Positions 33,256 to 40,320 of a DNA stretch of 64,000 nucleotides are shown one piece after another; position 1 is the first letter of the stretch, and each line of letters opens with the position of its first letter. Position numbers and translations under genes: made by a program. Origin of the DNA: Saccharopolyspora erythraea NRRL 2338 (GTDB taxonomy: Bacteria > Actinomycetota > Actinomycetes > Mycobacteriales > Pseudonocardiaceae); assembly GCF_000062885.1 (NCBI RefSeq), contig NC_009142.1, positions 1,229,584 to 1,293,583 of the forward strand, in the 5' to 3' direction. Under the pieces are notes generated by a model. The model made no database searches. It saw only the letters and a program-made list of their open reading frames with translations, and was not told where the DNA came from.

Positions 33256-33619
33256 GAAGAATCAACAACCGTGCATCGTGGCTGCCCGAAGAACCGTTAC
33301 GCACACGATGAAGGCTGGACAGGTACGGGCGCAGCGGTTGCAGTGACCGGCATGTCAGCGGCGGTGGGGGTACGTGCCTGAGCCTGTCCTGGTGTCGGAA
33401 GGCTGCGTCGTTCTGGTCGACGCAGCCCGCGCTCGCGGCGGGACAGAACAAGATCTTCGACAGTGCTCGTGAAGTCGGTGACAGAAGTTCTTGTCGCGGA
33501 CTGTCACCGCTGTCACCGTGTCACCGAACCTGGTTTGACCGGCGAGAACGCTGGTGACAGTACGGTGGCAGCCCTAGCTTGCGGTGTCACCGGACAGCTG
33601 AAGACGGCTGTAACAGTGG
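33256..33619. other. Noncoding region upstream of Shedu
   Basis: 364 bp. Contains the presumed Shedu promoter (minus strand), then GTGACA module copy 3 (33502-33577) and the left inverted end of the 325-bp repeat segment (33606-33622). No gene is supported. Confidence 0.5.
33502..33577 (+). repeat. GTGACA-repeat module, copy 3 (downstream boundary of the Shedu cassette)
   Basis: TGTCACCGCTGTCACCGTGT, then TTGACC and GAACGCTGGTGACAGTACGG. Same layout and length as copy 2. Its first 24 bases match copy 1 nearly perfectly on the opposite strand. Confidence 0.8.
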
Positions 33620-33622
33620 TTA
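33606..33622. repeat. 17-bp inverted end, left
   Basis: GGCTGTAACAGTGGTTA is the exact reverse complement of 36636-36652. The pair brackets a 3.05-kb segment that starts and ends with the 325-bp direct repeats. Within copy 1 itself, AACAGTGGTTA (33612-33622) is also inverted at 33934-33944. Confidence 0.75.
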
Positions 33623-33944
33623 ATCGCGCTCGCGTCGTTGGTTCACTTTGGCCTGTACTGCGGGGTGCTCCGGGATAGTCGAATCTCCACTTCGGTTTCG
33701 GACCTTGGCGTCGGTCGCGGACATGCGACACGCCTCGCTCCTATGCTGCCCGCGTCCCATGAGGGCGACGTACGTGCGAGCGCGAGTGCGGGGCAGCATG
33801 CGGAACTAGCCAGGGAGGCTTGTTCGCAAAGGTGTTCTCAAGGCCCTCTCAGATCGCCACAGACGACCGCTTGGCCCCACCCGCGGGTTCTGCCTAGGGA
33901 GCGATCGTTCATGAGCTAAGCCACGCCCTCGACTAACCACTGTT
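33620..33944 (+). repeat. 325-bp direct repeat, copy 1
   Basis: Starts TTAATCGCGCTCGCG and ends CTCGACTAACCACTGTT. Matches 36323-36647 over the whole 325 bp with a single difference seen (CGCAAAGG here, CGCAGAGG there). Open frames inside have no credible start or composition. Contains one member of a hairpin motif family (33836-33878). Confidence 0.92.
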
Positions 33945-34330
33945 GCTGGAACAGTGGGGTCTGCTTGGCGCCGGCGGGAGCCCTCTAGGCGCAAGGTGGC
34001 TGCTCAGGATGCGTGTGAGGCTCTAGCGCCCCCTCTAGACCTAGAGGGGGCTCCTTCTAGGTCTAGAGCGTCGGAATGTCACCGCTGTCCCCTCGGCCTG
34101 GTCAAGGCTGGAGCAGTGGGGGGATTGGCTGTCCTCACGTCGTCGACCACGGCCCGTCAGGCTCTGCCCTGGGCCTAAGGCGCCTACAGCCGGTGGGCGC
34201 AGGAAAGCGGATCTCAGAGCGCGCTGAGATCGCCGTAGACGCCCTGAACGCGAGTGTCGGTACTTGGCGCACTCGTCGACAGGCGTCATGTTCGACTCAT
34301 GACCGCGCCGCAAGCGCACAGCCCCGTCGT
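33945..34330. other. Noncoding region with hairpins and 3' module X of the adjacent membrane gene
   Basis: 386 bp. CTCTAGACCTAGA (34033-34045) is inverted at 34056-34068, and the same bases can pair alternatively as CCCCCTCTAG/CTAGAGGGGG. Module X (about 34084-34179) shares a 20-base exact core, CCTGGTCAAGGCTGGAGCAG (34097-34116), with module Y at 35042-35137. A third motif at 34211-34230 (ATCTCAG-AGCGCG-CTGAGAT) is a perfect hairpin. No gene supported. Confidence 0.6.
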
Positions 34331-34933
34331 CTACCAGATGATCACGCTTTCCCGGTCCCGCTCGATGTATTGCTGATCGACCCAAGGATTGTGTGCTTCA
34401 CCGGGATCACTGTCAGGAAGACGTGACAGCAGAACGACGCGAAGTTCCATCCGGGCAATCTGTTGCCAACCTTCTGGGAGTTTGACTGGAATTTCGAGTG
34501 GCTCGTTCCTGGCTCGGTTGTATTCGTATAGTGAAACCTCATATACGGGCGCGCCGTCCTGACTCGTCTCCGTTGCTGGCTTGAATATCTCACCTCGGTA
34601 CCGGAAATCGACGATTACGCCGGGCGGCCCCTCTTTGTATACTGCTTTGATGACGAATGTTTCTTCAGTTGTCTCAACTGAAAGAGACCACTTTGGTGCC
34701 GCATTGCGATGACTCGTGTCTTCTGTTAGTTCAACGGTCCGGAGCGCGGCAGCCGCGGATTTCTCGGCCGCCTGGGCGGCTTGCTCTGCAACAGGAAGGG
34801 CGCGTTCGGCGGATGCTGCGGATCGCTCTGCTGCGTTTGCCGACTTCCGAGACGCCCACCAGCTCAGGCTGCCTACTCCCAACGCGGCCCCAGCGATGAT
34901 GTTGGTGATAGCGGCAGCTATTCCTTCGTCCAT
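34331..34933 (-). CDS. Membrane-anchored coiled-coil protein of unknown function, 200 aa
   Basis: N-terminal membrane helix (AAAITNIIAGAALGVGSLSWW), then an Ala/Glu/Ser heptad region (about residues 30-70, SAASAERALPVAEQAAQAAE), then a beta-rich C-terminal domain (WSLSVETTEETFVIKAVYKE, MELRVVLLSRLPDSDPG). ATG 34933 with GGAAG upstream is preferred to 35002. Low GC and codon use differ from the element backbone, like Shedu and the next gene. Not recognised; architecture and location fit a defence or exclusion protein. Confidence 0.75.
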   Translation of the reverse strand: MDEGIAAAITNIIAGAALGVGSLSWWASRKSANAAERSAASAERALPVAEQAAQAAEKSAAAALRTVELTEDTSHRNAAPKWSLSVETTEETFVIKAVYKEGPPGVIVDFRYRGEIFKPATETSQDGAPVYEVSLYEYNRARNEPLEIPVKLPEGWQQIARMELRVVLLSRLPDSDPGEAHNPWVDQQYIERDRESVIIW

Positions 34934-35041
34934 TAAGAAGTGCCTTCCATTAGGTGGTAGGTTCACTGCTACATAGGCGCAAGCGTTGGACGCGTTACCC
35001 ATCGCCGTCCCGCCAGCGGGGAGGCGCCGTCAAGGTTTCCT

Positions 35042-35137
35042 GCTGCTCCCCTGACCTGGTCAAGGCTGGAGCAGGAGTGGATTGGCGGCCCTGAAGTCGT
35101 CGCCCACGGTCCGGCGGGCACGGTCCGTGGGCAAGGC
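35042..35137. repeat. Module Y, homologue of module X, on the 3' side of the second membrane gene
   Basis: Aligns with 34084-34179 at roughly three-quarters identity, including a 20-base exact core (35055-35074) and shared ATTGGC and GTCGTCG blocks. Each copy lies downstream of a minus-strand membrane/coiled-coil gene. Could be a structured RNA end, a recombination site or a decayed coding remnant. Confidence 0.65.
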
Positions 35138-35213
35138 GTCGGCCGCCCGTGGGAAGCTGGAAATCGTCGATCCGGCACCTGACGGTGGCTTCCACTTCAA
35201 TGCGTGTCCTGGG

Positions 35214-35906
35214 TCAGTTGTCAACCGACTTCGTGCTCTCGCCTGATCCTGCCAAGAGGGACAGGTAATAGGTTATGTCCGCCTCGACTTCGGTCGCAGT
35301 GCCCCATATTTTGTTTAGCAATTCCTCCTTCTTTTCCCTATCTATCACCTCGCCCTTGGTGATGTCATCAAGCAAACCGGTCGCAAAGTGAGAAATGGCT
35401 GCCATTATGTTGTGGAGTTTGTGCACCGGAGGCGGCGCGTCCTTCGGTGAATGCATTCCTGCACTCAGTAGGATGTGGTCAAATTCGGATCTTTTGGTTA
35501 CGACCGCCTCTATAAGTTCGGACACCTGTTTGCGTGTCGCGGAGTAGCTTAAATTATGGTCGGCTGCCAAAAGAAATAGTCTTTTTAGGTTGATGAGAAT
35601 CTCTCTCGACTTGAACAAGATGTCAGATAGTGATTCGCGATGTTTGGCAATCCGGATCTCGTTTCGGTCGGCCTCTGCGGATGCTAGCTGACCCTCCATT
35701 AAGCTGACCTGCTTCTCGGCCGCATCGGCTTGCCGTTTGGCATCGGCTGCCTGGTTCATTGCTGCAACTGCTTGCTCGCTAGCCGACCTGGCTTGCCTGC
35801 TCGCGATTCGTGCCTGATAGGAAGCGATACCCGCGGCTGCGAGTGCAACTACTACTGCGACCCACGCTGCCACGTCGCCCAGCACATTCTCGTCCACGCG
35901 GATCAC
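35214..35906 (-). CDS. Membrane-anchored coiled-coil protein of unknown function, 230 aa
   Basis: N-terminal membrane helix (DVAAWVAVVVALAAAGIASY), then a long coiled coil (about residues 30-85; ASRQARSASEQAVAAMNQAA, EKQVSLMEGQLASAEADR). A helical C-terminal domain follows (FKSREILINLKRLFLLAADH, ISHFATGLLDDITKGEVI). Same N-terminal plan as the neighbour at 34331-34933 but an unrelated C-terminal part. AT-rich for this genome. ATG 35906. Function unknown. Confidence 0.75.
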   Translation of the reverse strand: MIRVDENVLGDVAAWVAVVVALAAAGIASYQARIASRQARSASEQAVAAMNQAADAKRQADAAEKQVSLMEGQLASAEADRNEIRIAKHRESLSDILFKSREILINLKRLFLLAADHNLSYSATRKQVSELIEAVVTKRSEFDHILLSAGMHSPKDAPPPVHKLHNIMAAISHFATGLLDDITKGEVIDREKKEELLNKIWGTATEVEADITYYLSLLAGSGESTKSVDN

Positions 35907-36230
35907 CTTACTGAAGCGCGAGCCATTTGAGATACGGCTCTTCGTTGGTGATTCCGCCTCTGCGAGACACGGAACCGTACGTGCCGCTTGGTCGTACCTG
36001 TGGTTTCCAGGCTTCGGAGAATCGCCCTCAAGGGGCCTGACGTCGCCGTAGATGCACTGTCGAGCACTGCCGGGTGTTTCGGGTGGGCCGCAGCTGTAGG
36101 GCTGCCGGGAACGGGGGCCGCCTGGGGCTCAGTTCGCCCCCCGTGCGGACTGCCCCCCACTGTTCCAGCTGTCCCATCTGACCTGCGAAAAGTGAATCCT
36201 TGCACGGCTGTGAACCAATCGATCCGAGAA
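35907..36230. other. Noncoding region before the tRNA-Phe relic
   Basis: 324 bp. Should hold the promoter of the 230-aa protein gene. A motif near 36011-36062 belongs to the same hairpin family as 34203-34250 and 33836-33878. Otherwise nothing is recognised; small open frames here cross the tRNA relic and are not genes. Confidence 0.45.
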
Positions 36231-36272
36231 CTGAAAAGCGGAAGGTCGGCGGTTCGACCCCGCCCCTGGCCA
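36231..36272 (+). other. tRNA-Phe 3' half (attachment-site relic)
   Basis: CTGAAAA (anticodon loop with GAA), GCGG closing stem, variable AAGGTC, T arm GGCGG-TTCGACC-CCGCC, acceptor strand CTGGCC and discriminator A: the complete 3' half of an actinobacterial tRNA-Phe. No 5' half precedes it, so it is not functional. tRNA-Phe is a known target of actinomycete elements (pSE211). This marks the att end of another element inside the tRNA-Ala AICE. Confidence 0.85.
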
Positions 36273-36287
36273 CCTCGAAGAGCTGCG

Positions 36288-36324
36288 AAAACGGTCCTCG
36301 TCGATCTCGGCGAGGGCCGTTTTT
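36288..36324 (+). terminator. Rho-independent terminator following the tRNA-Phe relic
   Basis: AAAACGGTCCTCG pairs with CGAGGGCCGTTTT (one G-U) around a 10-base loop, ending in a T run. It lies 15 bp after the tRNA-Phe 3' half, as in an intact tRNA gene. Copy 2 of the 325-bp repeat starts in its T run. Confidence 0.85.
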
Positions 36325-36647
36325 AATCGCGCTCGCGTCGTTGGTTCACTTTGGCCTGTACTGCGGGGTGCTCCGGGATAGTCGAATCTCCACTTCGGTT
36401 TCGGACCTTGGCGTCGGTCGCGGACATGCGACACGCCTCGCTCCTATGCTGCCCGCGTCCCATGAGGGCGACGTACGTGCGAGCGCGAGTGCGGGGCAGC
36501 ATGCGGAACTAGCCAGGGAGGCTTGTTCGCAGAGGTGTTCTCAAGGCCCTCTCAGATCGCCACAGACGACCGCTTGGCCCCACCCGCGGGTTCTGCCTAG
36601 GGAGCGATCGTTCATGAGCTAAGCCACGCCCTCGACTAACCACTGTT
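36323..36647 (+). repeat. 325-bp direct repeat, copy 2
   Basis: Second copy of 33620-33944, one mismatch seen. It begins in the T run of the terminator at 36288-36324, so the left junction is different from that of copy 1. The right end runs into the 17-bp inverted end (36636-36652). Confidence 0.92.
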
Positions 36648-36652
36648 ACAGC
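36636..36652. repeat. 17-bp inverted end, right
   Basis: TAACCACTGTTACAGCC, exact reverse complement of 33606-33622. Five bases extend past the end shared by the two 325-bp copies, so the match is not explained by the direct repeat alone. Confidence 0.75.
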
Positions 36653-36666
36653 CATCTGTCGCCACC

Positions 36667-36692
36667 GTGGACTTGTGGACCATCCGTGGACC
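36667..36692 (+). other. Putative integrase arm-binding repeats, right end
   Basis: GTGGACT, then GTGGACC-ATCC-GTGGACC (36675-36692), about 100 bp inside attR. Same units, spacing and orientation as at 16504-16521. Confidence 0.55.
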
Positions 36693-36786
36693 ACGACATT
36701 GGCGACGGGTGCGAAACGCGCACGTCGGGGCTGCGTCAGCGAATGCCTGGGGGCACGGTTTTCCCAGCTCACGGGATGTTCAACGT

Positions 36787-36830
36787 ACTGGCAGTCAAGG
36801 GGTCACGGGTTCGAATCCCGTCAGCTCCAC
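36787..36830 (+). other. attR: 44-bp attachment repeat (displaced tRNA-Ala 3' end)
   Basis: Exact copy of 16362-16405. It is the original chromosomal 3' part of tRNA-Ala, now cut off from its 5' half. The tRNA's native terminator follows at 36840. Confidence 0.93.
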
Positions 36831-36839
36831 TCGAAAGAT

Positions 36840-36881
36840 AGCGGGGCCGATGTTCGCGAGAGCATCGGCCCCGCTGCTTTT
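36840..36881 (+). terminator. Native tRNA-Ala terminator, now beyond attR
   Basis: AGCGGGGCCGATG (36840-36852) pairs perfectly over 13 bp with CATCGGCCCCGCT (36863-36875), then GCTTTT. It marks the return to chromosomal DNA. Confidence 0.85.
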
Positions 36882-36998
36882 GTGCGTGACAACTAGAGTG
36901 ACTGCGGCTCTGTGCGCTATGGCGCATTTCTCGCGAGCGACCACGCAACGTTCTCGGCAACGTCAACGTGCGCCGCGGCTTTCTTTGCACCAAGGCCG

Positions 36999-37838
36999 TT
37001 ATGTCGTGAAGAAATCGACGAGGGCGCGGGCGATCCGGCACGGGGCGTTCTCCGTTGGGATGTGGTCCGCTTCCGGGATTCGTATGAGCGTGGTTCGCGG
37101 GATCTCCGAGGCGAACTTCTCGGCGTACTCCACCGTCTCGAAGCCGTCGTCCTCTCCCCAGATCAGCAACTTCGGCGTCGTGGACCGCTTCAGCGCGGGA
37201 ACCAGATCAAGGGTGTAGCGGCTTTCGGCCGCGCCCGCCATTGCCAGCCAGGAGCGGCGTACCCGCGGATCGGTCCACGGGTCCAGATAGTCGGCGATCA
37301 GTTGCTCGGTGGCGGCACCGGCAAGCGCCGATGTCACGGCCTGCCGGCGGGCGGCGAGAAGTTCATCGGCGGTGGTCGCAGCGGCGATCACCGGGTCGCG
37401 GAACCGGGCCACATGGGGCGCGGGCCAGGAGTCGTAGGTGACCGAGTTGACCAAGGCCAGCCGGGACACCTCCAGCCGATCCTGGGCGAGGAGGTGCTGG
37501 GCGATGGCGCCGCCGATGTCATGGCCTGCCACGGCGATCGGCCCGGAGATCTTCAGCGCCGACGCGAATCGCGCCACCCAGTCGGCAAGGGCCGGGACCG
37601 TGGCCGTTTCCGGGGTGAGTTCGCCCTCCGAGCGCCCCAGGCCGGGGAGATCGACCGCAAGGGGCCGCAGCCCCGCATCCGCGAGGCGGCCCATCACGGG
37701 AAGCCACACCCGGCTCCAATATGTGCCGTGCAGCAGCAACACGGCCGGGCCGTCCTGCCCTGCGGTCAGGTAGCTGGCGTTTTCGCCGTCGACCTGGACT
37801 GCGGTCCTCAGCACGCCCGTTCCAGTGGTTTCACGCAT
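36999..37838 (-). CDS. Alpha/beta hydrolase with aspartate nucleophile (epoxide hydrolase/dehalogenase-like)
   Basis: 279-aa hydrolase. Oxyanion motif LLLHGTYWSRVW, nucleophile elbow VAGHDIGGAI in which Asp replaces the usual Ser, acid in LLIWGEDDGFE, and catalytic His in EADHIPTE. The HDxGG elbow is typical of epoxide hydrolases and haloalkane/fluoroacetate dehalogenases; substrate unknown. ATG 37838 is chosen because it leaves a 70-bp divergent promoter gap to the GlxA-like regulator, which probably controls it. Confidence 0.87.
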   Translation of the reverse strand: MRETTGTGVLRTAVQVDGENASYLTAGQDGPAVLLLHGTYWSRVWLPVMGRLADAGLRPLAVDLPGLGRSEGELTPETATVPALADWVARFASALKISGPIAVAGHDIGGAIAQHLLAQDRLEVSRLALVNSVTYDSWPAPHVARFRDPVIAAATTADELLAARRQAVTSALAGAATEQLIADYLDPWTDPRVRRSWLAMAGAAESRYTLDLVPALKRSTTPKLLIWGEDDGFETVEYAEKFASEIPRTTLIRIPEADHIPTENAPCRIARALVDFFTT

Positions 37839-37908
37839 AGGGCCACTGTGCGCGGAGTCCGCCGCCAGGCCGAGAGTCCAAAAAGACATCAATGAGTACG
37901 ATCCTGCC

Positions 37909-38883
37909 ATGAGTCGTCATCGGGTGGTGGCCCTGCTCGACCCGCCCCAGTCGCCCTTCGAACTGGCCTGTGCCGCCGAGGTCTTCGGCACCGTCCGGCA
38001 GGACATGCCCGTCCACTACGACTTCCGGATCTGCGCCGAGCGTCCAGGTCCTCTGCTGACCACCGTTGGCTACACGATGCTCGTCGACGCGGGGCTGGAG
38101 GCCCTGCAGGAGGCAGACACCGTGGTCGTCCCCGGCTGGCAGCCGGCCGGCGCACCGGCGCCGCCGACCATCACCGAGGCGCTGCGGGCCGCCCACCAGC
38201 GCGGGGCGAGGGTTCTCGCCATCTGCACGGGGGCGTTCGTCCTCGCTGAGGCCGGACTGCTCGACGGCCGCCGCGCCACCACCCATTGGCGCAACACCGC
38301 CGAACTCGCCGCCACCTTCCCCGAGGTGCAGGTGGACCCCGACGTGCTCTACGTGGACCACGGCGACGTGGCGACCAGCGCGGGCACCGGTGCGGGCATC
38401 GACCTGTGCCTGCACGTCGTGCGTTGCGACCACGGCGCGGCGTACGCCGCCCAGGTCGCCCGGAACATGGTGCTGCCACCACACCGGGAGGGCAGCCAAC
38501 TCCAGTACGCCGCACGGCCCGCCCCGGCCAGGGCGGACGAGTCGCTGGCGCCGCTGCTGGAGTGGGCCGTCTCCCGGCTCGACGCCCGGCTGACCGTCGG
38601 CCGGCTGGCCGAACGCGCCGGGCTGTCGAGCCGGACCCTCGCCCGGCGGTTCACCGAACAGCTCGGCACCAGCCCAGGGGAGTGGCTGCTCTGCCAGCGC
38701 CTCGACGCGGCACGTGTACTGCTGGAACAGACCAACCTTCCGGTGGAAGCCATCGCCACCCGGGTCGGGCTCGCCTCGGCGGTCAACCTGCGCCGCCGTT
38801 TCCGGGCGCAATTCGGCACCACGCCGGGCGCCTACCGACGGACCTTCGGCGAAACCCGGTTGGCAAAGACTGCCCAGCACTGA
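37909..38883 (+). CDS. GlxA-family transcriptional regulator (DJ-1/PfpI domain plus AraC HTH)
   Basis: 324 aa. The N-terminal amidotransferase-like domain includes VLAICTGAFVLAEAGLLDGR (Cys elbow) and RRATTHWRN. The C-terminal AraC-type double HTH has LTVGRLAERAGLSSRTLARR and the second-HTH signature TRVGLASAVNLRRRFRAQFG. ATG 37909, divergent from the hydrolase at 37838. Effector unknown. Confidence 0.92.
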   Translation: MSRHRVVALLDPPQSPFELACAAEVFGTVRQDMPVHYDFRICAERPGPLLTTVGYTMLVDAGLEALQEADTVVVPGWQPAGAPAPPTITEALRAAHQRGARVLAICTGAFVLAEAGLLDGRRATTHWRNTAELAATFPEVQVDPDVLYVDHGDVATSAGTGAGIDLCLHVVRCDHGAAYAAQVARNMVLPPHREGSQLQYAARPAPARADESLAPLLEWAVSRLDARLTVGRLAERAGLSSRTLARRFTEQLGTSPGEWLLCQRLDAARVLLEQTNLPVEAIATRVGLASAVNLRRRFRAQFGTTPGAYRRTFGETRLAKTAQH

Positions 38884-39252
38884 CTGCTTCAAGGCACGGG
38901 ACTGCACCACTATCAACCGGGAGATTCCGCGGTCGGAAGGCTCCTGCGGCACAGTCGGAAAGACATCAGAGCGAATGAGGAACCTTGCCATGAACACGCC
39001 CGGAATCGCTCGAAGCTCACGGGCAGGGGTGGCGTCGGAGGTGCCGTGGGCGGCAGCGTCAACGGCAACGGCTGGCGCTGGGGGAGGCAGCGTTTCCGGA
39101 CCCGGACGCATTTCGCGCTGGCAGCCGACCTGGACAGCGGGTACCCATTGTCTGTTTCCGGGACCGGGCGGCCCGGGTGGGCGGGAGCGGGCATAGTGCC
39201 GGGTGGGGTCCGTGACCCGCGGCAGTCGACGGCAGGACGGGGAGCCAACCGC
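38884..39252. other. Intergenic region upstream of the PP2C-like gene
   Basis: 369 bp. No supported gene; short open frames have low-complexity Gly/Ala composition. Presumably holds the promoter of the PP2C-like gene. Confidence 0.4.
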
Positions 39253-40005
39253 ATGGACGTCACTTACGCGATCGAGCCGGCGCCGGACCGGGGGCCCGGC
39301 GAGGGCAACGAGGACTTCGTCGTGGCGGGGCCGTCCTGGGTGTTGGTGCTCGACGGCGCCACCGCGCCCGCCGGGGTCGACAGCGGTTGCGTCCACGACG
39401 TGCGGTGGCTGGTGCGCCACCTCGCCGCCGGGCTGGCGAAAAGCCTGGCGCTGCAGAGCGAGTCGCTGGCCGACGCGCTCGCCGGTGCGATCGGGATGAC
39501 CTGCGACGCCCACGGCGGCACCTGCGACCTCGGCAACCCGTCGAGCCCGTCGTCGACGGTTTCGGCGGTGCGGCTGCGCGGCGACGACCTGGAGTATCTG
39601 GTGCTCGCCGACAGCCCGGTGCTGCTGGAGGTCGGCGGCGAGGTCCGCGCGATCGTCGACGACCGCCTGGACCGGTTGCCCAGCCGCTCCCCGGCGGCGG
39701 TGCGCGACAGCCGCAACCAGCCCGGCGGCTTCTGGGCCGCCAGCACCGCCCCCGAGGCCGCCTACCAGGCGGTGCGGGGCAGCGTCCCGGCCGCGGACGT
39801 GCGGATCGGCGCCGTGCTCACCGACGGCGCGTCCCGCTACGTCGAGCGCTTCGGGCTGACCGACTGGACCGGGCTGCTGGGCCTGCTCGAACGCGAAGGG
39901 CCCGGCGAGCTGATCAGCCGCGTCCGCAAGGCCGAGAACACCATCGAGCGGGAGCGGGGCAAGCGCCACGACGACGCGACGGCGGCCGTCATGCGGATGT
40001 CGTAG
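39253..40005 (+). CDS. PP2C-like serine/threonine phosphatase domain protein
   Basis: 250 aa with the metal-binding layout of PP2C phosphatases in relaxed form: GEGNEDFVVAGPSWVLVLDGA (first Asp pair; key part VLVLDGAT), STVSAVRLRGDDLEYLVLAD, IGAVLTDGASRYVE and RHDDATAAVM at the end. Cytosolic, no membrane segment. ATG 39253. A stand-alone member of this kind could dephosphorylate targets of Ser/Thr kinases, none of which is adjacent. Confidence 0.78.
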   Translation: MDVTYAIEPAPDRGPGEGNEDFVVAGPSWVLVLDGATAPAGVDSGCVHDVRWLVRHLAAGLAKSLALQSESLADALAGAIGMTCDAHGGTCDLGNPSSPSSTVSAVRLRGDDLEYLVLADSPVLLEVGGEVRAIVDDRLDRLPSRSPAAVRDSRNQPGGFWAASTAPEAAYQAVRGSVPAADVRIGAVLTDGASRYVERFGLTDWTGLLGLLEREGPGELISRVRKAENTIERERGKRHDDATAAVMRMS

Positions 40006-40320
40006 CGTGACCGCGGATCACCTGATCGGCGTAGGTATACATTCCACTGTGGAGTTTCCGCAGTGCGAAATCCGTGGCTTGGCGTGCGAGGACGGTGTTC
40101 GCCGGCCTCGTCGATCGACGATCCACCGTCCCGTGCCGCGAGGCTGTTCGCCCTGGTAGCCGCCGCCGGCGGGACGAGTCGGACCGGCTTGGCGGTGCAG
40201 TCCCGCCGCCATCTCCGGTAAACAGGGACGAAAGCAAGCCGAAACCTACGAATTCCCCCGGTGGCCGTAATAGGATCACCGTCCTCGAGCCACCGCACCC
40301 TTCCGCAAAGGTCCTGATCG
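40006..40320. other. Intergenic region upstream of the conservon
   Basis: 315 bp without a supported gene. It should carry the promoter of the cvn operon. Confidence 0.4.

Larger units (their letters stand above)
16362..36830. mobile_element. Actinomycete integrative and conjugative element (AICE) in tRNA-Ala, ~20.4 kb
   Basis: Bounded by 44-bp direct repeats of the tRNA-Ala 3' end (16362-16405 and 36787-36830). It carries every module of a pSAM2-type element: tyrosine integrase (16487-17689), excisionase-like HTH (29172-29393), replication genes (RepA-like ATPase, primase-polymerase, SSB), one FtsK/TraB-like translocase, spread-type membrane proteins, a Nudix protein and XRE regulators. No relaxase or type IV secretion genes are seen, consistent with transfer of double-stranded DNA by a single translocase. 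The 32-36.8 kb end is cargo of lower GC. Replication type corresponds to the prim-pol class of AICEs. Confidence 0.93.

Noticed and set aside
33638-33919. 93-codon frame inside the 325-bp repeat, present in both copies
   Set aside because: TTG start without ribosome site, unnatural composition; identity of copies is due to the DNA repeat.
32206-36000. Complete Pycsar or retron system in the cargo zone
   Set aside because: No cyclase or reverse transcriptase is encoded; only Shedu and two unknown membrane proteins are supported.
36129-36434. Minus-strand frame over the tRNA-Phe relic and repeat copy 2
   Set aside because: Crosses a tRNA fragment and a terminator; no support.
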